Shown here: positions 7,316-13,519 of the stretch, one piece after another
How the letters are laid out: every line of letters starts with the position of its first letter
How positions within the stretch are numbered: position 1 is the first letter of the stretch
NCBI GenBank assembly: GCA_023436885.1
Contig: JAEZHI010000004.1
Coordinates: 682,001 to 746,000, forward strand
From: Pseudomonadota bacterium
GTDB taxonomy: Bacteria > Pseudomonadota > Alphaproteobacteria > Rhizobiales > Pleomorphomonadaceae
DNA length: 64,000 nucleotides
Reading direction: 5' to 3'
The notes under the pieces: model-generated
What the model saw: the letters and a program-made list of their open reading frames with translations, nothing else
What the model was told of the DNA's origin: nothing
Databases searched by the model: none
Position numbers and translations under genes: made by a program

Positions 7316-8065
7316 TCAGAAGTTCGCGTCGTCCGCGTCGTCATCGTCCGCGTCGTCGCCAGCGCCCGAGGTCTCGGTATCTTCGCCGGTGTCGAGACCG
7401 GAGCTGTCGAAGCCGTCGTCCGAGCCCTCGAAGCCGTAGCTCGAAGCCGAACGCTCACCGCCCGCCGACACGAGGTCGAGGACCTGGACGGCATTGAGAC
7501 GGCGCTGGAGGCCGTACTTGCCGGTGCCGTCCACAAAGTAGGGCTCGAATTCCGCGTTGATGATGGCCGTGGAGCCCCCCCAGATTTCGATGCCCTTCTT
7601 GAGAGGCTTCGGCGGGCGGGCGCTGTCGAACAGGCCGATCTTGGCGTACCACTTCTTGCCCGCCTTCGGGCCGTTCTTGTACTCGCCCGAGTATTTGCGC
7701 TTGAAGCGCATCTCGATCTCGCCGGTCTCCTCCTCAGTGTCCTCGTCATAGACGGGACTGTAGGGGGCCTCCGGTCGGGGGCCGGTCACGCCGTCCTTCT
7801 CGAGAGCCTTGCGGGCCTTGACCGAAAGGGCCGCGAACTTCTCCTCGGCGATCTCGCGGGCTCGCTCCATCATCTTGTCGAGGCGGTCGGTGAACTTGAC
7901 GACGGCTGGGGCGGAGCCGTCATAGACCACGCGGGTATTGAACGAACCGGCCGGGTCCGGGAACTTCTCGGTGCCGTAGTCCGGCTCATTCAGCTTGGGC
8001 CACTTCAGGATACCCGGAGGGGCGTTGAGGGTAACTGCATCGGGGTTCTTTTCACGCTTTGCCAT
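7316..8065 (-). CDS. T7 gp2.5-like single-stranded DNA-binding protein
   Basis: A 249-residue protein with a basic OB-fold-like body (KLNEPDYGTEKFPDPAGSFN at about 24-43, RKYSGEYKNGPKAGKKWYAK near 125-145, GIEIWGGSTAII) and a long glycine/aspartate tail ending DDADDDDADDANF. The acidic tail with a terminal phenylalanine is the hallmark of T7 gp2.5, whose tail docks on polymerase and helicase. Start ATG 8065 (MAKREKN) follows the tiny gene at 8084 by 18 nt with AAGGAC nearby. It precedes endonuclease I, as in T7. Confidence 0.92.
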   Translation of the reverse strand: MAKREKNPDAVTLNAPPGILKWPKLNEPDYGTEKFPDPAGSFNTRVVYDGSAPAVVKFTDRLDKMMERAREIAEEKFAALSVKARKALEKDGVTGPRPEAPYSPVYDEDTEEETGEIEMRFKRKYSGEYKNGPKAGKKWYAKIGLFDSARPPKPLKKGIEIWGGSTAIINAEFEPYFVDGTGKYGLQRRLNAVQVLDLVSAGGERSASSYGFEGSDDGFDSSGLDTGEDTETSGAGDDADDDDADDANF

Positions 8066-8083
8066 GTGGCAGAGTTGTCCTTC

Positions 8084-8215
8084 TTACCGCTCGTAGCGGC
8101 GCTGGAGAGTTGGGATGTCGTAGCCTCGCGCCATCAGGCGGTCGGCGATGTGCAGGGGGAGAGGCTCACCGGACTTCCAGAACTGGATCGCGGTCTTCAA
8201 ATCGCGGTCACGCAC
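8084..8215 (-). CDS. 43-residue early phage protein
   Basis: GTG 8215 to TAA 8084 encodes a compact charged protein starting VRDRDLKTAIQFW and ending PTLQRRYER, with regular helical spacing and no membrane segment. It overlaps the stop of the upstream 50-codon ORF and lies 18 nt before the ssDNA-binding gene. The composition (balanced charges, aromatic residues) looks like real coding. Function unknown. Confidence 0.6.
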   Translation of the reverse strand: MRDRDLKTAIQFWKSGEPLPLHIADRLMARGYDIPTLQRRYER

Positions 8216-8360
8216 GGTCGAGCGTCCTCATCTTCGCTCGGAAGAGGCGGCGTATCTTCCGGTTGCCCATGCTCGAAGGCAGGAGCGGAAGGCTGGACCA
8301 GCTCCGAGCGTGGGGGTTCGAGGCGGGGCGGGAGCCCCAAAGGGAGGAGACGGGCGGCAT
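8208..8360 (-). CDS. 50-residue early ORF directly after a phage promoter
   Basis: ATG 8360 lies 7 nt after AAAGGA, which itself is part of the conserved promoter-like motif at 8367-8382. The product is basic, serine- and proline-rich in its first half (MPPVSSLWGSRPASNPHARS) and arginine-rich at the end (MGNRKIRRLFRAKMRTLDRA). Amino-acid content in the first half is weak evidence for coding; the start signal is the main support. It overlaps the GTG start of the next gene. Confidence 0.4.
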   Translation of the reverse strand: MPPVSSLWGSRPASNPHARSWSSLPLLPSSMGNRKIRRLFRAKMRTLDRA

Positions 8361-8366
8361 GTATTT

Positions 8367-8382
8367 GTTCCTTTAGGGGGAC
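8367..8382 (-). promoter_or_regulatory. candidate phage RNA polymerase promoter
   Basis: Minus-strand GTCCCCCTAAAGGAAC. The core CTAAAGG is the same as in the T3 promoter core (CTAAAGGGA), and the motif recurs upstream of other early genes. If transcription starts at GGAAC the message would begin only about 11 nt before ATG 8360. Confidence 0.6.
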
Positions 8383-8414
8383 GTTTCAGGCATGGGCAAC
8401 CGTGCCCGAGCGCC

Positions 8415-8675
8415 TCAGGAAAGTTCGTGGGTCACGTAGAGGTGCAGGGCCCTCAGCTCGCCCTCGTTCACGCGGGGATCGGCCAGGATGTTGTTGGCCA
8501 CGGTGAAGACGTCTCCAACGTCGATCCCGTGTCGCCGGACATAGGCCAGCAGTGTCAACGCGAGGGCCGTTGCCTGGACCTCCTTATCGTGGTCGCTGAC
8601 CGTGTCGAGCATCCCAAGGGCCGCTACGGCTACTGCCTTGGGACCGAGGTGGTTTAGCTTGTCCTTGTCGATCAC
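8415..8675 (-). CDS. hypothetical early phage protein, 86 aa
   Basis: GTG 8675, with GGAGG five to six bases upstream, overlaps the stop of the 57-residue gene before it (GTGA). The product is helical and alanine/leucine-rich (GPKAVAVAALGMLDTVSDHD, ATALALTLLAYVRRHG) with a DVFTVANNILADPRV segment; moderately hydrophobic but not a clear membrane protein. No domain recognised. It ends just before the promoter-like motif at 8367-8382. Confidence 0.72.
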   Translation of the reverse strand: MIDKDKLNHLGPKAVAVAALGMLDTVSDHDKEVQATALALTLLAYVRRHGIDVGDVFTVANNILADPRVNEGELRALHLYVTHELS

Positions 8676-8845
8676 ACCGCCCTCCGGTGGATCGCACCAA
8701 CCTTAAGCAGAGTGTCGATCACCACGTTCCGAACGAAAGAGAACTCTTTCCGAGAAAGGCGATGTCGAACGAAGGTGTGTCCGTCCACCACGATGTCATC
8801 GTTTGATGCGCCGAAGTGTAGGCGAACGGCTGGTCGTGAAAGCAT
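8672..8845 (-). CDS. 57-residue early phage protein
   Basis: ATG 8845 has one of the best ribosome sites in the window (GGAGGAAAC then ATG). The product starts MLSRPAVRLHFGASNDDIVV and is basic, with alternating valine/charged residues suggesting beta strands followed by a helix (SRKEFSFVRNVVIDTLLKV). It is the first gene after the RNA polymerase and after the promoter-like motif at 8907-8922, and its stop overlaps the next start. Early genes at this place in T7-like phages often disarm the host, but no specific role can be read here. Confidence 0.68.
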   Translation of the reverse strand: MLSRPAVRLHFGASNDDIVVDGHTFVRHRLSRKEFSFVRNVVIDTLLKVGAIHRRAV

Positions 8846-8906
8846 GTTTCCTCCAAAGGTGAATGAAAGTTTTGGGGATCGGTACGAAGGGGAAATGCTC
8901 CGCTTA

Positions 8907-8922
8907 GTTCCTGTAGGGGGAC
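8907..8922 (-). promoter_or_regulatory. candidate phage RNA polymerase promoter
   Basis: Minus-strand GTCCCCCTACAGGAAC, 3 nt downstream of the RNA polymerase stop codon and about 60 nt before the ATG of the 57-residue early gene. Matches the other two copies at 14 of 16 positions. Confidence 0.6.
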
Positions 8923-8925
8923 TAT

Positions 8926-11403
8926 TTACGCGAAGAAATAAGGACTTAGGCGAACTCCGTTGAGGTCGAGGCCGCCGACTGTCGGGGGGTGACTAATGGC
9001 ATCCCTGAGGCCGTCAGGCATGACTTCGTCGCGGAAGCGGTGGAGCATATCGTGGTCCTCGTACATGCGGGCGAACTCATCCCGCAGAACGGAGGCGAGC
9101 GCCGGGGCACACATCGCAGTGGTCCCGTAGCTATCGTGGATCATGGCGAACTTCGTCACGCCCTGGGCGGTGGCCGCATTGACCGTCAGGACAAGCGCAG
9201 CGGCGTCTAGGGAGTGGACAAAGTTGGGAGCCACGCCGTTCACTTGGCGGCGGCGGTCGATGCTGTCGGCGACCTTCTCATCAATTCGAGGCTGATACCG
9301 CTTCCCAAGAAGGACGGTATCGAGCTGCGTTGAATGGACCTCCTCATAGGCTTGCACCACGGGGAACCCCGAGGGCGTCGTCCAAATGATGGGCTGATCC
9401 GCCTTGGAGATTATGCCCGCTGCTTCGCGCAGCCAGCCCATTGCCAAGCGTGCCGAGACGACGACCTCTCCGATAGACGCCCAGACAATCCCGGCAAGCC
9501 AATTAGTGGCGGCCGACAGTTCGTCGGAAGGGATGCCCTCTGGCGGATGATCGAGCACCGCTTCATGGACATACTTCTGGCACGAGTTCAGGGTGCCGCC
9601 GTACGGGAGCACCATGACAGGCCGCTTGGTGATCTTGCGGGTGATCCCGTACGCGCCCCACAGGTTGGCAAGGCGGACCTCCTTCATCAGGGCTTCGCGG
9701 TCCTCAGCCGAAAGGTACTCCTGCCCTGTGGCGTGCTCCTGCATTGCGATACGATAGAGCGTGTCTCGCACCCGAGCAGCGACCTCCCCGTAGATGTCCT
9801 GGGGCGTGTCTGATGGCACCAAGTTGACCGCTTTCCCGGCCACCGGGTCTTGGAGCATTGCCGAGTAGTGCTGAAGGCCATTGCAGGAGCCGTCCATCGC
9901 AATCGGGATACGCGAGCGAAAGTTGGTCCAATCGCGCCGGAATTCGGCGAACTCCATTGCCCACGCGAGGAAACAGAACGGGCTGTCAGCCTCGGTCCAC
10001 CAGAAGTCCCCAAGAGGGTCTTTGGCGACGGACACAATGCGGTCTTGGTGTTCTTGAACCCACGCCTTCCGGTCGGCGAAGGACACCTTGTCCACCCCGA
10101 AGCAGTTGGCGCCGTGGATCATAAACCAGTCGCGGGCCGCGTTGGTGTGGATGGGGTCGCCCTCCGCGAAATAGAGAAGCCCCTTTGCGAGGTCCGTCCC
10201 CTGCGGGTTGAGGGCTTGGGGCACGGCATAAATCCGGCCCCGGAAGTCGAGCTGGTGGGGGAAGTAGATTGCGGCATATTCGACAAATTCACGTGCGACC
10301 TTGAGGGTTTTGTGGGCTTGAACTCTCCGACTGAACAGCGAGCGGTTGAGCTGGTGGACGGTCGCTGCGCGGCGGCGCCACTCCGTGCGGGCAGTTTCAT
10401 TGGTGTCGATGTCGTCCGGCTTTGGGGGGATCGGCTGGTCCCCCAACGGGAGCCCGGCCAGACCCGACCCCATGTCGAGGAGGTGAGTGGCAACGTCCAG
10501 GACCGCCCCGTTGACTGCCCACGGCGTACGCTGGACGGCATTCACAGCCTCATAGACCTGGGTGAGGTCTGCCTTCGCGAGAACCGCCTTGTGACGCCGA
10601 GAGTGGGTCTTCACGAATTCCAGCGGGTACGCGAAAGCGTCGGTGTGGTAGCCCCCGCCGACTAACCCATCCCAATCCTTGGGCGGGATGATGCACGGCA
10701 GGAACTCTGGGGATAGAACTTCCGCTTGGCGGTCCAGGGTGGCGAGCCAATCACCGAAACGCCGCGTGGGGGACAGCACTGTCGCGGCACGCCCCTTGCC
10801 GGTGACGCGAACGTCGAACTCCATCAGGCCAGTCGAGGAGACCAACAGCTCGACGAGCTTTGTCCCGATCGCAAGTTTCTCGCGGGTGTTCCACGGAGCC
10901 CACTCCTCGCCACCAGTTGTGAACGAGTGGGTGAGGACGGCGGCGCGGTGCTTCAAGTTGCGGGTGCGCTTGTTGAGGCTGTTGACCACCTTGGAGACGT
11001 GGTTGTCCTGCTCTTTGGACTTCGCCCGGTAGGCCGCCGCTCGCTGTTCCAACTCAACGGCGCCCCCGATCCGGATGGCAAGTGGGGTGAGGTCTTGCCC
11101 CTTAGCGATGCCGTCGAGGGTCAGCTTGGTCGTGAGGAAGGCGACGACGTTTGTCTCCATGCCTTCGATGGCTCGAACTGCCGAGTGCTTCCGCCCTGCC
11201 CGGCCCCCCATAGCTTGCGTTCGGAAGGCTTCGATAGCGCCGGTAAGGGGGATCAAGGCCGCGTCAAGGACGTAGCTCACGGCGCGGCTCTCGGTGGCTG
11301 CTCCTTCCTGCCGGGCGTCGGTCGCTTGGGCACGGTATTTGTCGATCCCGAGGGAGGCCATCCGGGCCTCAAGTTCAGCCTGAGCAGCAACTAGATCGGT
11401 CAT
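8926..11403 (-). CDS. T7-like single-subunit RNA polymerase
   Basis: An 825-residue phage RNA polymerase (T7: 883) that would transcribe the phage genes from its own promoters. Catalytic signatures are intact: DGSCNGLQHYS with the motif A aspartate near residue 490, the motif B region ITKRPVMVLPYGG with its lysine, and MIHDSYG with the motif C aspartate at 757. The C-terminus ends in FFA, like the FAFA foot of T7, which is needed for activity. Start ATG 11403 follows GAGGAACGC. As in T7 it is the first large early gene, and it lies next to the tRNA junction. Confidence 0.96.
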   Translation of the reverse strand: MTDLVAAQAELEARMASLGIDKYRAQATDARQEGAATESRAVSYVLDAALIPLTGAIEAFRTQAMGGRAGRKHSAVRAIEGMETNVVAFLTTKLTLDGIAKGQDLTPLAIRIGGAVELEQRAAAYRAKSKEQDNHVSKVVNSLNKRTRNLKHRAAVLTHSFTTGGEEWAPWNTREKLAIGTKLVELLVSSTGLMEFDVRVTGKGRAATVLSPTRRFGDWLATLDRQAEVLSPEFLPCIIPPKDWDGLVGGGYHTDAFAYPLEFVKTHSRRHKAVLAKADLTQVYEAVNAVQRTPWAVNGAVLDVATHLLDMGSGLAGLPLGDQPIPPKPDDIDTNETARTEWRRRAATVHQLNRSLFSRRVQAHKTLKVAREFVEYAAIYFPHQLDFRGRIYAVPQALNPQGTDLAKGLLYFAEGDPIHTNAARDWFMIHGANCFGVDKVSFADRKAWVQEHQDRIVSVAKDPLGDFWWTEADSPFCFLAWAMEFAEFRRDWTNFRSRIPIAMDGSCNGLQHYSAMLQDPVAGKAVNLVPSDTPQDIYGEVAARVRDTLYRIAMQEHATGQEYLSAEDREALMKEVRLANLWGAYGITRKITKRPVMVLPYGGTLNSCQKYVHEAVLDHPPEGIPSDELSAATNWLAGIVWASIGEVVVSARLAMGWLREAAGIISKADQPIIWTTPSGFPVVQAYEEVHSTQLDTVLLGKRYQPRIDEKVADSIDRRRQVNGVAPNFVHSLDAAALVLTVNAATAQGVTKFAMIHDSYGTTAMCAPALASVLRDEFARMYEDHDMLHRFRDEVMPDGLRDAISHPPTVGGLDLNGVRLSPYFFA

Positions 11404-11415
11404 GCGTTCCTCGTG

Positions 11416-11470
11416 TGGTCACAGGTTTTGGCACAGGCACGCGATTTGTGACCAAACTGGAAATGGTCAC
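11416..11470. promoter_or_regulatory. three TGGTCAC half-sites in the RNA polymerase leader
   Basis: TGGTCAC occurs at 11416-11422 and 11464-11470 and its complement GTGACCA at 11448-11454. The last two form a perfect 7-bp inverted repeat with a 9-bp loop. This could be an operator for a repressor, or an RNA hairpin in the leader transcribed from the motif at 11480-11495. Confidence 0.4.
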
Positions 11471-11479
11471 GTTTTTTTC

Positions 11480-11495
11480 GTTCCGTTAGGGGGAC
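11480..11495 (-). promoter_or_regulatory. candidate phage RNA polymerase promoter upstream of the polymerase gene
   Basis: Minus-strand GTCCCCCTAACGGAAC, about 77 nt before the RNA polymerase ATG, which would give autocatalytic expression. A degenerate copy (CTCCCCCCTTCGGAAC on minus) lies further upstream at 11579-11594. Confidence 0.58.
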
Positions 11496-11509
11496 GATCG
11501 CGGCAAATG

Positions 11510-11533
11510 AAAAACGGCCCCGATCCGGAGCCG
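11510..11533 (-). terminator. rho-independent terminator facing into the prophage
   Basis: On the minus strand a 7-bp GC-rich stem (CGGCTCC / GGGGCCG, one G-T pair, loop GGATC) at 11515-11533 is followed by five T. It would stop leftward transcripts coming from the host side before they reach the phage promoter at 11480 and the polymerase gene. Confidence 0.65.
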
Positions 11534-11604
11534 CGAAGCCTTATTTTTCAGGTATTTGGGAGTTGCCTCTGGGGGATTGTTCCGAAGGGGGGAGCAGTCC
11601 GCTC

Positions 11605-11646
11605 GGAACCTAAATCCAGCGTGTCTACCAATTCCACCACGCCCGC
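11605..11646 (-). tRNA. tRNA-Leu(UAG), first 42 nt only (prophage attachment core)
   Basis: The minus strand from 11646 reads GCGGGCGTGGTGGAATTGGT, continues with AGACACGCTGGATTTAGGTT and CC, which is the acceptor 5' strand, D arm and anticodon arm of a tRNA-Leu with anticodon TAG. It stops at nucleotide 42, within the 3' side of the anticodon stem, and the next bases (GAGCGGACTG) do not pair or resemble the variable arm. No CCA end or T arm follows. The rest of the gene should lie at the other end of the prophage, outside the window. Its native promoter would lie in 11650-11722. Confidence 0.88.
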
Positions 11647-11722
11647 AATCTGACCGCACCGATCATCGCCTCCGATGCTCGAAGCGGGGTCTCCATAGCA
11701 AACTTCCCCGCAGGCACAAAGC

Positions 11723-11756
11723 AAAAAGGGGAGGATTCGTGTTGAACCTCCCCTTT
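11723..11756 (-). terminator. terminator after the DUF4405 gene
   Basis: AAAGGGGAGG (minus) and CCTCCCCTTT form a perfect 10-bp stem with a 12-nt loop, followed on the minus strand by further T. It ends leftward transcription of the gene at 11783-12310, before the tRNA-Leu promoter region. Confidence 0.85.
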
Positions 11757-11782
11757 GGTCGAGTTTGCCGGCTTTATGAGGC

Positions 11783-12310
11783 TCAGGGCGCGACTTTGGA
11801 GGGCGGGGAAGCGGAGGTCAGGGCAGCGCTCAGAAGATCGAAGCTGTCGTGGCCGGACGCCTTGGCCAGCCCCGCCACGGTATCTTCCGCCGACTTGACC
11901 TCGACGCCTATTGTCTTGAGGCGATCGGTCACCGTCGCCTCGTCCACGCGAGCCAGCGCGGCAAGCGCCGTGACAGAAGCATTGTTCAACGCGCTGAATG
12001 CCGCCATACGCGGATTGCCTGCGGCCGAGCCGGCGGCGCCTTCATAGGCAAACGCGCCTGCAGCGACGAGGCAGACAACCGTCGAGACCCACATGGCCGA
12101 GCGCCGGAAGTAACTCACAAGCGTCCGCCAGTTCCGCCAGACGTGCAATACAAACGGCACGATGAGGAACATCGACAGAATCTCGTGCATCTCACGAAAA
12201 TATTGATTCCCAATACCGAAGAACAGCGCAACGCCCGAAACCAGTGAAATGAGGAATAGCCAAGTGGTCAGCGGCGTTGCATAGCGGAAGAGAGCGTCTT
12301 TGACGGACAT
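11783..12310 (-). CDS. DUF4405-like membrane protein
   Basis: First host gene beyond the prophage. From ATG 12310 (MSVKDALFRYATPLTTWLF) the 175-residue product has three hydrophobic helices: residues about 12-32, about 44-62 (with HEILSMFLIVPFVLHVWRNW, histidines typical of DUF4405, a family related to cytochrome-b-like membrane domains), and about 76-94. The C-terminal 80 residues are a soluble domain with helix-hairpin-helix-like rhythm (VDEATVTDRLKTIGVEVKSA…GLAKASG). The TTG 12346 extension is not supported. Role unknown; a haem- or redox-linked membrane anchor is possible. Confidence 0.72.
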   Translation of the reverse strand: MSVKDALFRYATPLTTWLFLISLVSGVALFFGIGNQYFREMHEILSMFLIVPFVLHVWRNWRTLVSYFRRSAMWVSTVVCLVAAGAFAYEGAAGSAAGNPRMAAFSALNNASVTALAALARVDEATVTDRLKTIGVEVKSAEDTVAGLAKASGHDSFDLLSAALTSASPPSKVAP

Positions 12311-12419
12311 GACATGAACTCGGCGAAAGAGGAAAGCGCAAGACAACCCAGCCCCTGGGTTCTCTTCCCTCCTAGCACCGTGACCCGTCGAGATCCTCTC
12401 AAGGCCGTGCCGAAGTGTA

Positions 12420-12815
12420 TCAAACGGTATCGGCCTTTTTCTTTCGTTTTACGCTCAACTTACGAGCATTTTCTTCCGCCTTGGCAGCTTCACTCCGGCG
12501 CGCGACGCCAACAGCGGCGCGACACCACTCGAGGAACTCATCCTGCTCGTCATAGAGACGCTCCGGCGCACGCCAATAAGGCATTTGCGCCGTCCGGCCA
12601 TCCTTGGTGGTGTATTCGAACTGCGGGCAGTCCTCGGCAACAAAGCGCGCCCGCGTCTCGTCATCGACCTTGAAATAGAGACTGCCGTCGATTTCCAAGG
12701 CGAAGATCAAGCCGTCCTGATAAATGGAGAGACCGCCGAACATCTTGCGGAAGGTGACGCCGCCAAGCGGCTCCGTCAGTTCACGCAGAAATTCCAGAAA
12801 ACCGTCGTCCGCCAT
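12420..12815 (-). CDS. TfoX N-terminal domain protein
   Basis: About 131 residues from ATG 12815 (MADDGFLEFL). The TfoX/Sxy N-terminal fold is recognisable: EPLGGVTFRKMFGGLSIYQDG, then LIFALEIDGSLYFKVDDETR and MPYWRAPE. In gammaproteobacteria TfoX/Sxy activates competence genes with CRP, but the stand-alone N-terminal domain common in alphaproteobacteria has no settled role. The C-terminus is lysine-rich (SVKRKKKADTV). Upstream in-frame extension begins with TTG and is not preferred. Confidence 0.82.
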   Translation of the reverse strand: MADDGFLEFLRELTEPLGGVTFRKMFGGLSIYQDGLIFALEIDGSLYFKVDDETRARFVAEDCPQFEYTTKDGRTAQMPYWRAPERLYDEQDEFLEWCRAAVGVARRSEAAKAEENARKLSVKRKKKADTV

Positions 12816-12856
12816 GATGTTTCCCGCCAATCATCATAAGGAACATAAGGCGAACA

Positions 12857-13519
12857 TCAGCCTCTGTCGAGTCCCATCTGCCAGAACGCTGCCTCGAGAC
12901 GGCTAGCTTGCGCGAAGATGCCAGCCACCTGGCGAAACCGGGTTCCCCCTAGTTCCCCACCTGCGAGTGCATCAAGATGGGCGATGGTCGAGGCGGCCAG
13001 TTGCTGGTAACCCTCGCTCGCATACTCGGCGATCCAGGGCGTGTAGGGATTGCTCTCGGCGAGCGCCCCGGGAATCGCAGCAAGACGACGGGCGATGACC
13101 GCATAGCCAATCATGCAGGGGGCCAGTGCCACATGAAGATCCAGAAGATCGCCACGAACGCCCCAGTCGAGCACGAAACGGGTATAGGCCGTTGTCGGCA
13201 AATCCTCGTCGGCTTTCTCGAGATCAGCCGGAGCCAGCCCCCAGCCCGCGCAATACTTCACATGCAGCGCCATCTCGCCGTCAAGGATCGCCTTGAGCCC
13301 GTCGAGGCCATAGCGCATCTCCTCCATGGTTCGCCCCTTGTAGGCGGCAAGCGCATAAGCACGGGCGAACTGGATGAGGAACAGGTAATCCTGCACGAGG
13401 TAGTGCCGAAAGGCCGCTTGGGGGAGCGTGCCGGCTGCCATCATCTCCACGAAGGGATGCTCGATATAGGCGCGCCAGTCGGCGGCGCTGGCTTCAACGA
13501 GACGATCGTAGAGCGTCAT
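12857..13519 (-). CDS. tenA: TenA family aminopyrimidine aminohydrolase / thiaminase II
   Basis: A 220-residue cytosolic helical enzyme that salvages thiamin pyrimidine by hydrolysing aminomethyl-pyrimidine to HMP, or cleaving thiamin. Family residues are visible: YLVQDYLFL with the substrate aspartate, LAPCMIGYAVIA with the nucleophilic cysteine, and LEAAFWQMG with the C-terminal glutamate. ATG 13519 overlaps the stop of tgt (ATGA), so the two are co-translated. The longer reading frame to 13840 runs antisense-style through tgt and is rejected. No TPP riboswitch is visible before the pair. Confidence 0.9.
   Translation of the reverse strand: MTLYDRLVEASAADWRAYIEHPFVEMMAAGTLPQAAFRHYLVQDYLFLIQFARAYALAAYKGRTMEEMRYGLDGLKAILDGEMALHVKYCAGWGLAPADLEKADEDLPTTAYTRFVLDWGVRGDLLDLHVALAPCMIGYAVIARRLAAIPGALAESNPYTPWIAEYASEGYQQLAASTIAHLDALAGGELGGTRFRQVAGIFAQASRLEAAFWQMGLDRG

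Larger units (their letters stand above)
1..11646 (-). mobile_element. T7-like prophage, early and replication end
   Basis: All genes run leftward in the order of the T7 early/replication region: RNA polymerase, gp2.5 ssDNA-binding protein, gp3 endonuclease I, gp4 primase-helicase, gp5 DNA polymerase, gp6 exonuclease. Between them sit many very small genes with stop/start overlaps, as in lytic podoviruses. The right boundary is the first 42 nt of a tRNA-Leu gene, beyond which host genes with a different layout begin. The left boundary is outside the window, so capsid, tail, lysis and integrase genes are not seen. That it is an integrated prophage, not a contig end artefact, is inferred from the junction inside a tRNA gene. 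Confidence 0.9.

Noticed and set aside
6853..7749. 298-codon open frame joining the ssDNA-binding region with endonuclease I
   Set aside because: The first half lies in another frame of the gp2.5-like gene and is threonine/arginine-rich filler; only the endonuclease part is real.
11404..11604. Possible integrase or excisionase gene between the RNA polymerase and the tRNA junction
   Set aside because: Only about 200 bp with a promoter motif, repeats and a terminator; no ORF fits. The integrase, if any, is outside the window.
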